Assembly: GCA_029862165.1 (NCBI GenBank)
Contig: JAOTXU010000013.1
Span: 37,712-101,711 of the forward strand
Length of the DNA stretch: 64,000 nucleotides
Reading direction: 5' to 3'
DNA from: Gammaproteobacteria bacterium
Lineage (GTDB): Bacteria > Pseudomonadota > Gammaproteobacteria > Steroidobacterales > JABDKV01
Part shown: one piece after another, positions 27,241 to 36,722 of the stretch
How positions within the stretch are numbered: the first letter of the stretch is position 1
Layout: every line of letters begins with the position of its first letter
Program-made: the position numbers and the translations under genes
The notes under the pieces: model-generated
The model's database searches: none
What the model was told of the DNA's origin: nothing
The model's input: the letters and a program-made list of their open reading frames with translations, nothing else

Positions 27241-27269
27241 AACCCCGGCTCTCTGAGCCGGGGTTTTTT
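27241..27269 (+). terminator. Strong rho-independent terminator upstream of the TRAP gene
   Basis: Stem AACCCCGGCTC/GAGCCGGGGTT with a tiny loop followed by six T. No T run on the minus side, so it works on rightward transcripts; 77 bases before the dctP start. Confidence 0.85.
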
Positions 27270-27345
27270 AATGCCCGCGACCGTGGGGTCTGTCGCCGCC
27301 CCCTCGGGTCTGAAATACTGCCGTGGGTTATTGGGGACATCCAGC

Positions 27346-28449
27346 ATGAAAAGACGCGATTTCTTAACCGGCCTGGGTGCCGGTGCAGTTGCCACCAGTT
27401 TGTCAGGCTGCGCACAAAAGTGCCCGCAATCTGCTGCCGGCGTTGCCAGTAAATCCCGTGCGACTTTCAACTGGAAGATGGTTACAACCTGGCCCCCGAA
27501 CTTTCCGGGTCTGGGTACAGGCGCAAACTATCTGGCGCGGGCGATCGAGGATATGAGTGCTGGACAAATTACAGTCAAGGTTTTCGCAGCGGGTGAGCTG
27601 GTTCCTGCCTTTGAAGCGTTTGACGCCGTGTCACAAGGCACCGCTCAACTTGGGCATAGCGCGTCTTATTACTGGAAGGGTAAAAGTGCCGCGGCCCAAC
27701 TATTCTCTGCGGTGCCGTTTGGTATGAATGCGCAGGAAATGACAGCCTGGATACTGCACGGCGACGCCATGGAGCTTTGGAAGGAAGTGTATGAACCATT
27801 CAATATTATTCCCGCACCGGCCGGTCATACCGGCGTACAAATGGGCGGCTGGTTTAATAAGGAAATTAACAGCGTTGCAGATCTGCGTGGTCTGAAGATG
27901 CGCATTCCAGGACTAGGCGGCGAAGTACTTAAGCGTGCCGGTGGGACACCGGTCAGCATGCCAGGATCGGAGATCTTTACCTCGCTACAAACCGGCAACA
28001 TCGACGCGACAGAATGGACTGGGCCTTATAACGATTTGGCGTTCGGATTACACCAGGTTGGCAAATACTACTACTACCCTGGTTGGCATGAACCCAACAC
28101 AATGCTCGAATGTATCATCAATCGTGATGCGTTTAACGAACTGCCCGACAACCTGCAAAGCATAGTCCTGCGCGCAAGCGACGCGGCCGCACAAAACATG
28201 CTGGCCGAGTACACGGCACGCAATCACATAGCGCTCAAAACCTTAAAAGAAGAACACAATGTACAGCTACGCCCTTTCCCGCCAGACGTCCTGCAACGCT
28301 TGCGTACGCTATCGAAGGAAATCCTCGCCGAGATTGCCGCTTCCGACGAATTATTTGCGCGTGTATATAAGCACTATCGGGAATTTCAGCAAAACGTCTC
28401 CGCCTGGCACGACATCTCCGAAAAGGCTTACTACCTCACCACTAATTAA
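27346..28449 (+). CDS. TRAP transporter solute-binding protein, DctP/TakP-type
   Basis: Periplasmic binding protein of a TRAP importer. The ATG at 27346, preceded by GGGGA, gives a 367-residue protein with a twin-arginine signal (KRRDFLTGLGAGAVATSLSG). The mature start FNWKMVTTWPPNFPGLGTGA and TGNIDATEWTGPYNDLAFGL near residue 220 are typical of the subfamily binding 2-oxo acids (TakP-like). The Arg of KMRIPG near residue 187 is the expected carboxylate ligand. Unusually it faces its permease genes convergently. It ends just before a hairpin terminator. Confidence 0.9.
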   Translation: MKRRDFLTGLGAGAVATSLSGCAQKCPQSAAGVASKSRATFNWKMVTTWPPNFPGLGTGANYLARAIEDMSAGQITVKVFAAGELVPAFEAFDAVSQGTAQLGHSASYYWKGKSAAAQLFSAVPFGMNAQEMTAWILHGDAMELWKEVYEPFNIIPAPAGHTGVQMGGWFNKEINSVADLRGLKMRIPGLGGEVLKRAGGTPVSMPGSEIFTSLQTGNIDATEWTGPYNDLAFGLHQVGKYYYYPGWHEPNTMLECIINRDAFNELPDNLQSIVLRASDAAAQNMLAEYTARNHIALKTLKEEHNVQLRPFPPDVLQRLRTLSKEILAEIAASDELFARVYKHYREFQQNVSAWHDISEKAYYLTTN

Positions 28450-28454
28450 TCCGT

Positions 28455-28482
28455 CTGTCCCCCTTGGGGGACAGTCTCCTTT
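28455..28482 (+). terminator. Hairpin terminator after the TRAP binding-protein gene
   Basis: A perfect 9-bp stem (CTGTCCCCC/GGGGGACAG) with a 2-base loop, then TCTCCTTTT, 5 bases after the dctP stop. Related to the hairpin at 19788, so it also belongs to the dispersed repeat. Confidence 0.7.
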
Positions 28483-28551
28483 TGCTCTTCCCCACCCCCG
28501 GATCGCAATCAATGCCGGTCTTTGAAGACAACTGCGAGATGGTGGCCCGCG

Positions 28552-28660
28552 GCGAGAGAGAAGACGGCTGTTTGTTTGCAGCGACTGCGGTTCCTCCGCC
28601 GGAGCTGCAAACAAATGCCGGCTTCTAGGCTCGCCGCTCGGGTTTCCCTGCTCCCATCTC
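28552..28660. repeat. Diverged third copy of the hairpin repeat
   Basis: Aligns with the start of the 203-bp repeats (GGCGAGAGAGAAGACGG...). Its first hairpin has arms 28571-28582 and 28604-28615 forming 12 perfect pairs. Three pairs differ from the 19.9-kb copies yet stay paired (two U-A to C-G, one A-U to G-C). Hairpins two and three are deleted, and a GGCTCGCCGC piece resumes near 28627. Confidence 0.75.
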
Positions 28661-28686
28661 CAGTCGCGGCAACGCCGCCACCACAA

Positions 28687-30069
28687 TTAACGATAGATGA
28701 CGGAGGGTAGCCAGGTGGCGAGTTGTGGCCAGACGGCAAGAATCCCCAACGCAACCAGTTGAATCGCTACGAATGGCATTACACCGCGATAGATATCTGT
28801 AGTCTGCACCTCTGGTGGCGCAACACCACGGAGGTAAAAAAGTGCAAATCCGAATGGTGGCGTCAAAAACGACGTCTGCAGATTGATTGCGATCATCACA
28901 CCGAACCACACCGGATCCAGACCCATTGCGAGCAACACTGGACCGACGATGGGCACAACGACAAAAGTAATCTCTATGAAGTCCAATACAAAGCCCAATA
29001 AAAACATCAGCAGCATGACGACCAGGACCGCGCCAAAAGTGCCACCTGGTAAATCGCTCAACAAAGCATGAACTGCGTCATCGCCGCCAAAGCCGCGAAA
29101 TACCAGAGAGAATACTGACGCACCAATGAGTATCAGAAACACCATGCTGCTGACCCGGGTTGTGGCTCGCATGACTTCTCTTAACCGTGTGAGATCAAGT
29201 TCCCGTCGCACCACAGCGATCAGCATTGCACCGAAGGCGCCCACGGCAGCAGCCTCCGTTGGAGTTGCCAGCCCGCCAATAATGGAACCCAGTACTGCAA
29301 AAATAAGCCCCACCGGTGGCAACAAGACTTTAAAGACTCGCACAACCATTGCCCGTCCACCCGCCGACGGCGAATCTATATCGGTTTGTGCTGGCATCGT
29401 TTGTGGTTTAAGCGCAGCCGTTATAAGGACATACAGCACGTAAAAAGACACCAGCATCAGCCCGGGAATCAAGGCACCGACAAACAGATCACCTACCGAC
29501 ACGGTCTTGGGTGCATACACACCCATGTCAATCTGTGCCTGGCTGTACGCCGATGACAGAACATCGCCAAGCAACACCAATACGATAGACGGCGGGATAA
29601 TCTGACCCAGGGTTCCCGCCGCACAGATTGACCCGGTGGCAATTGCAGGGTGGTAACCACGCTTTAACATCGTCGGTAATGACAGCAGCCCCATCGTCAC
29701 GACGGTCGCACCGACAATCCCGGTGCTAGCCGCCAGCAGGACACCAACCAGCAACACGCCAACGCCAAGACCACCACGCAATCGGCCAAACAACAAGCCC
29801 AATGTGTCCAGCAAACTCTCCGCTATGCGAGCGCGTTCCAGCATGACACCCATAAATACAAACAGCGGCACTGCAACCAGAATCTCATTGGTCATCACGC
29901 CACCATAGATACGGCTGGGAATGATATTGAGAAACGTCGGATCAAAATGACCGGTCATCGAACCGATTAACGCAAACGCCAGCGCGGTCCCGGCCAAAGT
30001 AAAGGCCACCGGGTAGCCTGCAAGCAGCAGTAGCACGACAACCAGGAATAGCAATAACGGGAGCAGCAT
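28687..30069 (-). CDS. TRAP transporter large permease, DctM-like
   Basis: A 460-residue, 12-helix ion-coupled permease subunit. Signatures include the N-terminal LLLLAGYPVAFTLAGTALAF, VPLFVFMGVMLERARIAESL near residue 65 and GQIIPPSIVLVLLGD near 152. The last helices carry NLQTSFLTPPFGFALFYLRG, typical of DctM. It overlaps the small permease stop by one base (TGATG). Confidence 0.93.
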   Translation of the reverse strand: MLLPLLLFLVVVLLLLAGYPVAFTLAGTALAFALIGSMTGHFDPTFLNIIPSRIYGGVMTNEILVAVPLFVFMGVMLERARIAESLLDTLGLLFGRLRGGLGVGVLLVGVLLAASTGIVGATVVTMGLLSLPTMLKRGYHPAIATGSICAAGTLGQIIPPSIVLVLLGDVLSSAYSQAQIDMGVYAPKTVSVGDLFVGALIPGLMLVSFYVLYVLITAALKPQTMPAQTDIDSPSAGGRAMVVRVFKVLLPPVGLIFAVLGSIIGGLATPTEAAAVGAFGAMLIAVVRRELDLTRLREVMRATTRVSSMVFLILIGASVFSLVFRGFGGDDAVHALLSDLPGGTFGAVLVVMLLMFLLGFVLDFIEITFVVVPIVGPVLLAMGLDPVWFGVMIAINLQTSFLTPPFGFALFYLRGVAPPEVQTTDIYRGVMPFVAIQLVALGILAVWPQLATWLPSVIYR

Positions 30070-30608
30070 CAGACCACGTCGCCGTGTTTGTGCTCGGCCG
30101 GAAAATTCCCTGTGCGCAAACCATAAAGATTTCTGAGAATGATTACGACGCCCTGCAGGATCAAAAGCACAATCATCGCCAACAGCAAAGATTTCGCCAG
30201 CGGAATGAACGGGAACGCCAACCCACCGGTCTCTGGCGAACGTTCAGCCAATTGCCATGACTTCAGCGCGTACCTGCCTCCCGTGTAGAGCAGCAGACCA
30301 CAGACCGGAAACAGCAATAATACTGTTCCCGCAATATCGATACGGGCGCGTGTCGCGCGACTGGCACGCCGGTAGAAAATATCGACTCGCACATGCTCGT
30401 CATGACTCAGGGTATAGGCGGCGCCGAGCAGAAAGACCGCCGCATGCGACCATGTCACCAACTCCTGCATCCAGATGCGGCCAAAGTCGAAGAAATATCG
30501 TAGTACGACGACAACAAAAGTCAGTAACACCATAAATAGTGTCAACCACGCTGTTGCGCGGCCGATCGTCGTAACGGCTGCCTCAAGCTTATCCGCGATT
30601 TTTTGCAT
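30069..30608 (-). CDS. TRAP transporter small permease, DctQ-like
   Basis: A 179-residue four-helix DctQ protein that supports the large permease. The helix-two motif WMQELVTWSHAAVFLLGAAY near residue 45 and HVRVDIFY near 70 are family-typical. Translationally coupled to dctM. Preceded by a fragment of the dispersed repeat, so permeases and trkH are probably separate transcripts. Confidence 0.9.
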   Translation of the reverse strand: MQKIADKLEAAVTTIGRATAWLTLFMVLLTFVVVVLRYFFDFGRIWMQELVTWSHAAVFLLGAAYTLSHDEHVRVDIFYRRASRATRARIDIAGTVLLLFPVCGLLLYTGGRYALKSWQLAERSPETGGLAFPFIPLAKSLLLAMIVLLILQGVVIILRNLYGLRTGNFPAEHKHGDVV

Positions 30609-30627
30609 TGATTATTTCAATATTGCA

Positions 30628-30667
30628 CAGGCACGACGTGCTATTCGCCCCTCCCCCCGAAGAGGGG
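30628..30667. repeat. Fragment of the dispersed hairpin repeat
   Basis: Matches the right end of the 203-bp repeat (ATTCGCCCCTCCCCC and the flanking ACGACG) and then closes with GAAGAGGGG as a short palindrome. Lies between the trkH stop and the dctQ start. Confidence 0.55.
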
Positions 30668-30673
30668 ACGCTG

Positions 30674-32125
30674 TCATCTATTCCAGAAGGTCGGCGTAAA
30701 CAACACAAACAGGGTAAATATTTCCAAACGCCCTAATAGCATGGCTGCAATCGACACGCTCTTGGCCATAACGCTCAACGATGCAAAATTGGATGAGACG
30801 TCACCTAGCCCGGGTCCGAGATTGTTTAGTGCCGCGGCAACTGCCGAGAACGCGGTGACCTGGTCAAGTCCGGTCGCCAGCAATAACAACATCATGAAAC
30901 CAAACAGGATGATGTACACGGCGAAAAACCCCCAGACGGCGCCGATGACCCTTTCGGGTACGGCCTTTTGTCCGATCTTCACTGGAATCGTAGCGCTCGG
31001 ATGGACGAGTTGCCGAACTTCCCTGACGCCCTGCTTGTAAACCAACAACCAGCGAATTACTTTCATGCCGCCACCGGTACTACCGGCGCAGCCACCGATA
31101 AAACTGGCCAGTATCAGTGCCACCGGCAAAGAACCAGGCCAAGCCGAATAATTGTCGGTACTGAATCCGGTGGTGGTTCCAATCGACACCGCATGAAAGA
31201 TCGCCTTTGTGAAAGCGATGGTCAGCGTTGGATAGTGCCCGGTTACCACGAGATAAATCGTAGTCAGCGCCGTGAGCAAGCCCAGCACTGTGACAAAAGC
31301 CCGAAATTCCGGGTCACGTAGATAATTTACGATCGTTGCCTTACGCCAGGCCAGAAAATGCAGGGAAAAATTGACTCCCGCAATGAACATGAAAACGACT
31401 GCGATCATTTCGATCAACGGACTGTCGAAATGCCCAATACTGGCGTCGTGCGTGGAGAAGCCGCCTATCGCTACCGTGCTGAAACCGTGACCTATGGCGT
31501 CGAACAAACTCATGCCCGCTGCGGCGTAAGCCAGAATGCACACGAGGGTAATACCAACATAAATGTACCAAAGTGCTTTTGCAGTCTCGGTAATCCGTGG
31601 TGTTAACTTGGTGTCTTTTACCGGGCCCGGCGTTTCTGCGCGGTATAGCTGCATGCCGCCTACGCCCAGCATCGGCAATACGGCAACAGCCAACACGATG
31701 ATTCCCATGCCACCCAACCACTGCAACTGCTGTCGATAGTAAAGAATCGATTCTGGCAACAAGTCCAGGCCAGTCAGGACGGTGGCACCGGTCGTCGTAA
31801 GACCCGACATCGATTCGAAAACGGCATCGATGGGTTTCATGTCGAGATGGTCGGCGAGCAAAAACGGCACAGCTCCAAACAGCCCGAGCACAATCCAAAA
31901 ACCAGCTACAACCAGAAAACCGTCCCGCAGCCGCAACTCATCTGCGACTTTGCGCACCGGAAACCACAGAATCAGCCCCGACGCTGCAGTGATCAAGAAT
32001 CCGCCCGCGAAGGTCATATGCTCATGGTCGGCATACATTATCGACACCAGCAGGGCTGGAAGCATCGTGACGCTGAATACCATCAACAGCAATCCAATGA
32101 TGCGCTGTATGACCCGGGGAGACAT
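30674..32125 (-). CDS. trkH: Trk potassium uptake channel TrkH
   Basis: K+-translocating subunit of 483 residues (E. coli TrkH 483). Four selectivity-filter regions are visible: GLTTTGATVL near residue 112, GFSTVAIGGFSTHD near 215, TGFSTDNYSAWPG near 315 and ALNNLGPG near 430. Its ATG overlaps the trkA stop by one base (TAATG), so the channel and its regulator are coupled. Confidence 0.94.
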   Translation of the reverse strand: MSPRVIQRIIGLLLMVFSVTMLPALLVSIMYADHEHMTFAGGFLITAASGLILWFPVRKVADELRLRDGFLVVAGFWIVLGLFGAVPFLLADHLDMKPIDAVFESMSGLTTTGATVLTGLDLLPESILYYRQQLQWLGGMGIIVLAVAVLPMLGVGGMQLYRAETPGPVKDTKLTPRITETAKALWYIYVGITLVCILAYAAAGMSLFDAIGHGFSTVAIGGFSTHDASIGHFDSPLIEMIAVVFMFIAGVNFSLHFLAWRKATIVNYLRDPEFRAFVTVLGLLTALTTIYLVVTGHYPTLTIAFTKAIFHAVSIGTTTGFSTDNYSAWPGSLPVALILASFIGGCAGSTGGGMKVIRWLLVYKQGVREVRQLVHPSATIPVKIGQKAVPERVIGAVWGFFAVYIILFGFMMLLLLATGLDQVTAFSAVAAALNNLGPGLGDVSSNFASLSVMAKSVSIAAMLLGRLEIFTLFVLFTPTFWNR

Positions 32126-33504
32126 TAGAAAAAGGTAACGTCCACCTGAAAGAGTTTTTCCAACTCGGTGATCTTCTTCCGATCCGACATGAACAGAATG
32201 ACGTGATCGTCTTCTTCTACTACGGTGTCATGGTGCGCGATGATGACTTCATCGCCACGCACCAGTGCACTGATGCTAGTACCCGCCGGCAGCGGTATCT
32301 CGTCGACGGTCCGACCAACCACTTTTGAGCTCTGCTTCTTGCCATGCGCCACTGCCTCGATTGCTTCGGCGCCGCCGCGTCGTAACGAATGGACCTTTGC
32401 AACGTCTCCGCGTCTGACATGCGCAAGCAATGAACCCAGTGTGATCTGCTGCGGGGAGATGGCAATATCAATCGTGCCGGCTTCCATCAGGCCCGCATAA
32501 GACGGCCGGTTGATCAAAGAAAGCACTTTCCTGGCGCCCAGCCGCTTGGCAAGCATGGCAGAAAGTATATTGGCCTCATCGGCGTTGGTGACCGCACAAA
32601 ATGCATCGCATGAATCGATGTTCTCTTCAGTCAGCAACTCTTCGTCGGCAGCATCACCGTGCAGGACTATCGTCCGGTCGAGCGCCTCCGAAATTTCCCG
32701 GGCTCGATCGCGATCACGTTCTATCAGCTTGACCTTATTCGTTCGCTCCAGTTCACGTGCGAGATTGAGACCGATGTTGCCGCCACCGGCAATTACTACG
32801 CTGCGTACCGGATGTTCAAGCTTTCGTAATTCAGACATCACAACACGGATATCCTTGCGTGCCGCAATGAAAAATATTTCGTCGTTTTCCTGTATTACTG
32901 CTTTGCCGTCTGGCGTAATGCTGCGATTGCCGCGATAAATCGCGACGACTCGCGTATCGACATTGGGAATATGCTCTTTTAGCTCGGAGAGTTGATGGCC
33001 GACCAGCAAACCCTCCTTGTGCGCACGGACCGCGACCAGACGTACCTTACCGTCGGCAAACTCCAGTACCTGTAGTGCGCCCGGATACTGAATGAGCCGC
33101 TTGATATGTCGTGTAACAAGCTTTTCCGGACTGATGATGTAATCCACAGGCATCGCTTCCTGTGCGAAAAGCTTTTCCTGCTTCTCCATATAGTCCGTGG
33201 AGCGCACGCGCGCGATCTTAGTGGGCGTGTGAAACAAAGTGTAGGCAACCTGGCAGGCCACCATGTTGGTTTCGTCGCTGTCAGTCAACGCAATGATCAT
33301 GTCCGCATCGGCAGCGCCGGCGTTGGCCAGCACCGTGGGATAGGACGCCCAGCCCTGCACGGTACGCAGGTCGAGTCGGTCCTGCAGCTCACGCAGGTGT
33401 ACCGCATCGATATCGACGATCGTGACTTCGTTCGCTTCTTCGCGGGCCAAATGGTAGGCAACAGTCGATCCGACCTGGCCTGCCCCGAGAATAATGATTT
33501 TCAT
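32125..33504 (-). CDS. trkA: Trk system regulatory subunit TrkA
   Basis: Peripheral NAD(H)-binding gating subunit of 459 residues with two RCK halves. Each half starts with a Rossmann Gly motif: ILGAGQVGSTVAYHLA at residue 4 and VIAGGGNIGLNLARELE near 237; each ends in a TrkA_C domain. Length matches E. coli TrkA (458). Forms a two-gene operon with trkH. Confidence 0.95.
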   Translation of the reverse strand: MKIIILGAGQVGSTVAYHLAREEANEVTIVDIDAVHLRELQDRLDLRTVQGWASYPTVLANAGAADADMIIALTDSDETNMVACQVAYTLFHTPTKIARVRSTDYMEKQEKLFAQEAMPVDYIISPEKLVTRHIKRLIQYPGALQVLEFADGKVRLVAVRAHKEGLLVGHQLSELKEHIPNVDTRVVAIYRGNRSITPDGKAVIQENDEIFFIAARKDIRVVMSELRKLEHPVRSVVIAGGGNIGLNLARELERTNKVKLIERDRDRAREISEALDRTIVLHGDAADEELLTEENIDSCDAFCAVTNADEANILSAMLAKRLGARKVLSLINRPSYAGLMEAGTIDIAISPQQITLGSLLAHVRRGDVAKVHSLRRGGAEAIEAVAHGKKQSSKVVGRTVDEIPLPAGTSISALVRGDEVIIAHHDTVVEEDDHVILFMSDRKKITELEKLFQVDVTFF

Positions 33505-33540
33505 ACGCCCTGTTGAACCTCACCCGAAGGCGCGCCGATT

Positions 33541-35697
33541 CTACAACACTTCGAGGTTGGCATACGCCATAACCAGCCATTTGGTCCCGGCTTGTTCGAA
33601 GTTGACCTGCAAGCGTGCATGCGAGCCCTCGCCTTCATAGTTGAGGATCACACCTTCGCCGAACTTGCCGTGTCTGACGCGTCCGCCCAGCCGTACGCCG
33701 GCTGGAGTCTCGGCCTGGGCCACGCCTCGTTTGGGCCGATAGACCGGTCGCGACACCTGCACCCGCGGGCGTACTTCCTCAACCAGCTCCTGGGGCAGCT
33801 CGCTAATGAAACGAGACGGCATCCCGTAAGTATCCATGCCGTGTAGCCGGCGCTGCTCGGCATAGGTCAGGTATAGCTGCTTCATCGCGCGGGTTATGCC
33901 GACATAGCAAAGCCGCCTTTCCTCTTCCAGCGCCTTGCTGTCGCCAGTGGAAAGGCGATGCGGAAATAAGCCATCTTCCATTCCTGCCAGGAATACGACG
34001 GGGAATTCGAGTCCCTTGGCAGAATGCAGCGTCATCAGTTGCACACAGTCGTCCCAGGGATTGCCCTGGTCGTCACCGGACTCCAGTGCCGCATGAGCAA
34101 GAAACGCGTCCAAGGGCGCCATCTCGAGTTGCTCATCCGGCATAAAGCCACGTGCCGCGCTGACCAGTTCTTCGAGATTTTCGACTCGCGCCTGGCCTTT
34201 CTCACCCGGTTCCTTGCCGTAGTGTGCAATCAAACCGCTGCGGTTGACCACAATATCGACGCGTTCATGCAATTCGAGATCCCGCGTCTGCTGGTCCAAC
34301 TCTTCCATCAGCCGCATAAACTCAAACAAACTCCTGGAAGCACGGCCACGTATCTTATTTTCAATCATCGCACCGGCAGATTTCCACAGCGAGGTCGTAT
34401 TGGCTTGTGCATATTCACGCAGCGTCTCCAACGTGCGCGCACCAATCCCCCTTGTTGGACGATTGACGATCCGCTCGAACGACGTGTCGTCGTCCCTATG
34501 CACAATCAATCGCAAATAAGCCAGCGCATCCTTGATCTCGGCGCGCTCAAAAAACCGCAATCCACCATAAACCCGATACGGGATCGCAGCATTTATCAGC
34601 GCCTCCTCAAACACCCGTGATTGTGCGTTCGAACGATACAAGACTGCAGTTTCCTGCCGCGATCCACCTTGCTCGCTCCAGTCCTTGATCTTGCTGATGA
34701 CAAATTGCGCTTCATCACGCTCATTGAAACCGGAGTAGATCCGGATTGGTTCACCGTCATCGCCCTCGGTCCACAGTTTCTTACCCAGACGCGATGTGTT
34801 ATTGGCAATCAACGCATTTGCTGCGCTCAGTATCGACCCGGTAGAACGATAATTCTGCTCCAGACGAATGAGACTTGTGTCGGGAAAGTCTTTTTGGAAC
34901 CGGTGCAAATGTTCGATTTTTGCCCCGCGCCAGCGATAGATCGACTGGTCGTCATCGCCAACGACGAAGGGAATGCCATCGGTGCCAGACAGCAGGCGCA
35001 GCCAACGGTACTGAATCGTGTTGGTGTCCTGGAACTCATCCACCAACACGTTGCGAAATCGATTTCGATAGTGTGCCAGCAGATCTTCGTTGTCACGCCA
35101 CAACTCGTAGGCACGCAAAAGCAATTCGGCAAAATCTACCAGACCGGCTGCGTCGCAACGACGCTGATAAACGTCGTAGAGATGCACCATCTGCCGCCGC
35201 GTCGGGTCGTCTTCCGCATCAAGGTCGGCCGGACGCAGACCTTCATCTTTGTTGCGGTTTATAAAACTGCGCACATCTTTTGGCACCCACCGCGTTTCAT
35301 CGAGATCCATCTCGCGAATGACGCGACGCAATACACGAAGCTGATCATCTGAATCCAGTATCTGAAACGCTTGCGGTAATTCTGCTTCCTGCCAGTGACG
35401 TCGCAGCAGTCTGTGTGCCAGTCCGTGAAAAGTACCGACCCACATACCTGCAGTCGGGTTGTCCAGCAAGGACTCGATGCGCCCGCGCATCTCCGCTGCA
35501 GCCTTGTTGGTAAAGGTTACTGCGAGAATGCTGTGATGAGACACGCCCTCGACACCCACCAACCAGGCTATACGGTGGGTTAGGACACGTGTTTTTCCGC
35601 TACCGGCGCCGGCCAGCACCAGTAACGGCACCGACGGCGCGGTTACCGCCTCGCGCTGGGCGTCGTTGAGACTGCCAAGAATCGGCGTAACATCCAT
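33541..35697 (-). CDS. uvrD: DNA helicase II UvrD
   Basis: 3'-5' superfamily-1A helicase for nucleotide-excision and mismatch repair. The 718-residue product has Q-motif LNDAQREAVTAP, Walker A LAGAGSGKTRVL near residue 30, motif II DEFQDTN near 217, DDDQSIYRWRGA, motif IV and VQLMTLHSAKGLEFPVVF near 555, and motif VI VGITRAMKQLYL near 600. The C-terminal Tudor-like end (GGRVRHGKFGEGVILNYEG) is complete. Slightly shorter PcrA/Rep relatives are alternatives, but this end favours UvrD. Confidence 0.93.
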   Translation of the reverse strand: MDVTPILGSLNDAQREAVTAPSVPLLVLAGAGSGKTRVLTHRIAWLVGVEGVSHHSILAVTFTNKAAAEMRGRIESLLDNPTAGMWVGTFHGLAHRLLRRHWQEAELPQAFQILDSDDQLRVLRRVIREMDLDETRWVPKDVRSFINRNKDEGLRPADLDAEDDPTRRQMVHLYDVYQRRCDAAGLVDFAELLLRAYELWRDNEDLLAHYRNRFRNVLVDEFQDTNTIQYRWLRLLSGTDGIPFVVGDDDQSIYRWRGAKIEHLHRFQKDFPDTSLIRLEQNYRSTGSILSAANALIANNTSRLGKKLWTEGDDGEPIRIYSGFNERDEAQFVISKIKDWSEQGGSRQETAVLYRSNAQSRVFEEALINAAIPYRVYGGLRFFERAEIKDALAYLRLIVHRDDDTSFERIVNRPTRGIGARTLETLREYAQANTTSLWKSAGAMIENKIRGRASRSLFEFMRLMEELDQQTRDLELHERVDIVVNRSGLIAHYGKEPGEKGQARVENLEELVSAARGFMPDEQLEMAPLDAFLAHAALESGDDQGNPWDDCVQLMTLHSAKGLEFPVVFLAGMEDGLFPHRLSTGDSKALEEERRLCYVGITRAMKQLYLTYAEQRRLHGMDTYGMPSRFISELPQELVEEVRPRVQVSRPVYRPKRGVAQAETPAGVRLGGRVRHGKFGEGVILNYEGEGSHARLQVNFEQAGTKWLVMAYANLEVL

Positions 35698-35756
35698 TAA
35701 ATTATTTTATCGCCGAACTGGCTACAAAACAGTAGAAAAGCTGTCCCTTATTCACG

Positions 35757-36722
35757 CTATGAAGGCGCATCGGCACAAAGCCAGATAACATTGGTCTGCC
35801 CCTCTCTGGTCATCTGCATCCTGCGGCAACCGGACAAATCCAGCCTTGGCTCATTACTCTCGGAGCAGCCAGCCGATGCGTTTGGATCAGAGTAGACAAG
35901 TGGCGGCGGAGTACGGTCGAAATCACCCAGACCTAGCGATTCCCGTTGCGTCGTGACCTCTTCATACATGCTACGTGCTATCTCGCAGCCTTCTGTTTTT
36001 TGCTCATCGCTGAGCTTCCGGCTAAATTGCGACGACGCAATGTTGCCGAACATGGGCTCGGTTCCGGCCATTTCGGCGACTGCGGTCCAGGCGTAGCCGG
36101 CAACTTCGGGTGCAACAGGCGCGTCACGCATCGCATAGACCTGCTCCAATGCAAGTTCGTCAGACTTGAATTCAACTTCGCGGCGTTTGTCCGAAATACG
36201 CAAATAGAGGTTAGCCATTTCGCTCATTGCATAGACCGACCCACGTACCGCTGCCTTGCGATACAGCTCGATAGCCTCCGCTGGATTGGTTCGCGATATG
36301 CGTTTGGCCAGTATTTGCTGTGCCCACTTGTCGCCATTGTCTGCCAGACCCTTCAGTGTCTCGTTGTCATACTGATCGTAAGGCTGCTCAAGATTATATT
36401 GACCGGCAACACCCATCGCCGGATAACCACGGCTCATCGCCCACTCGCGCCAATTGGCCTCGAGTTGCTCAAAACCGTATTCGCGCAGGAGCATCAAAAA
36501 ATCCGTGTCGCTGATTTCTTCATTGGTCGTTTTTTCAGTCGCATCGGAGTCTGTCGCCGGTGGCGGGAGTTGCGGGCTGGGTTCTGACGGCGTCATCGCA
36601 ATGGCAGTATCGGGAGCGCTTTCCCGCGGCCCGGTCTGTGGTAGCGGTTCGTCCTGCAACGCCCGGATTGCCAAAATCACTACAAGCACTGCTGCAACCA
36701 ACAACGGTATAGCCAGTTTCAT
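35757..36722 (-). CDS. Sel1/TPR-like exported protein of unknown function
   Basis: A 321-residue protein with one N-terminal membrane anchor (residues 3-20) and a Pro/Thr-rich spacer. Residues 120-200 resemble Sel1-type helical repeats (NGDKWAQQILAKRI, AIELYRKAAVRGSVYAMSEMANLYL). The C-terminus has four Cys and no known motif. Its ATG overlaps the cyoE stop by four bases, so it is the last gene of the oxidase assembly operon, though no oxidase role is known for it. Confidence 0.6.
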   Translation of the reverse strand: MKLAIPLLVAAVLVVILAIRALQDEPLPQTGPRESAPDTAIAMTPSEPSPQLPPPATDSDATEKTTNEEISDTDFLMLLREYGFEQLEANWREWAMSRGYPAMGVAGQYNLEQPYDQYDNETLKGLADNGDKWAQQILAKRISRTNPAEAIELYRKAAVRGSVYAMSEMANLYLRISDKRREVEFKSDELALEQVYAMRDAPVAPEVAGYAWTAVAEMAGTEPMFGNIASSQFSRKLSDEQKTEGCEIARSMYEEVTTQRESLGLGDFDRTPPPLVYSDPNASAGCSESNEPRLDLSGCRRMQMTREGQTNVIWLCADAPS

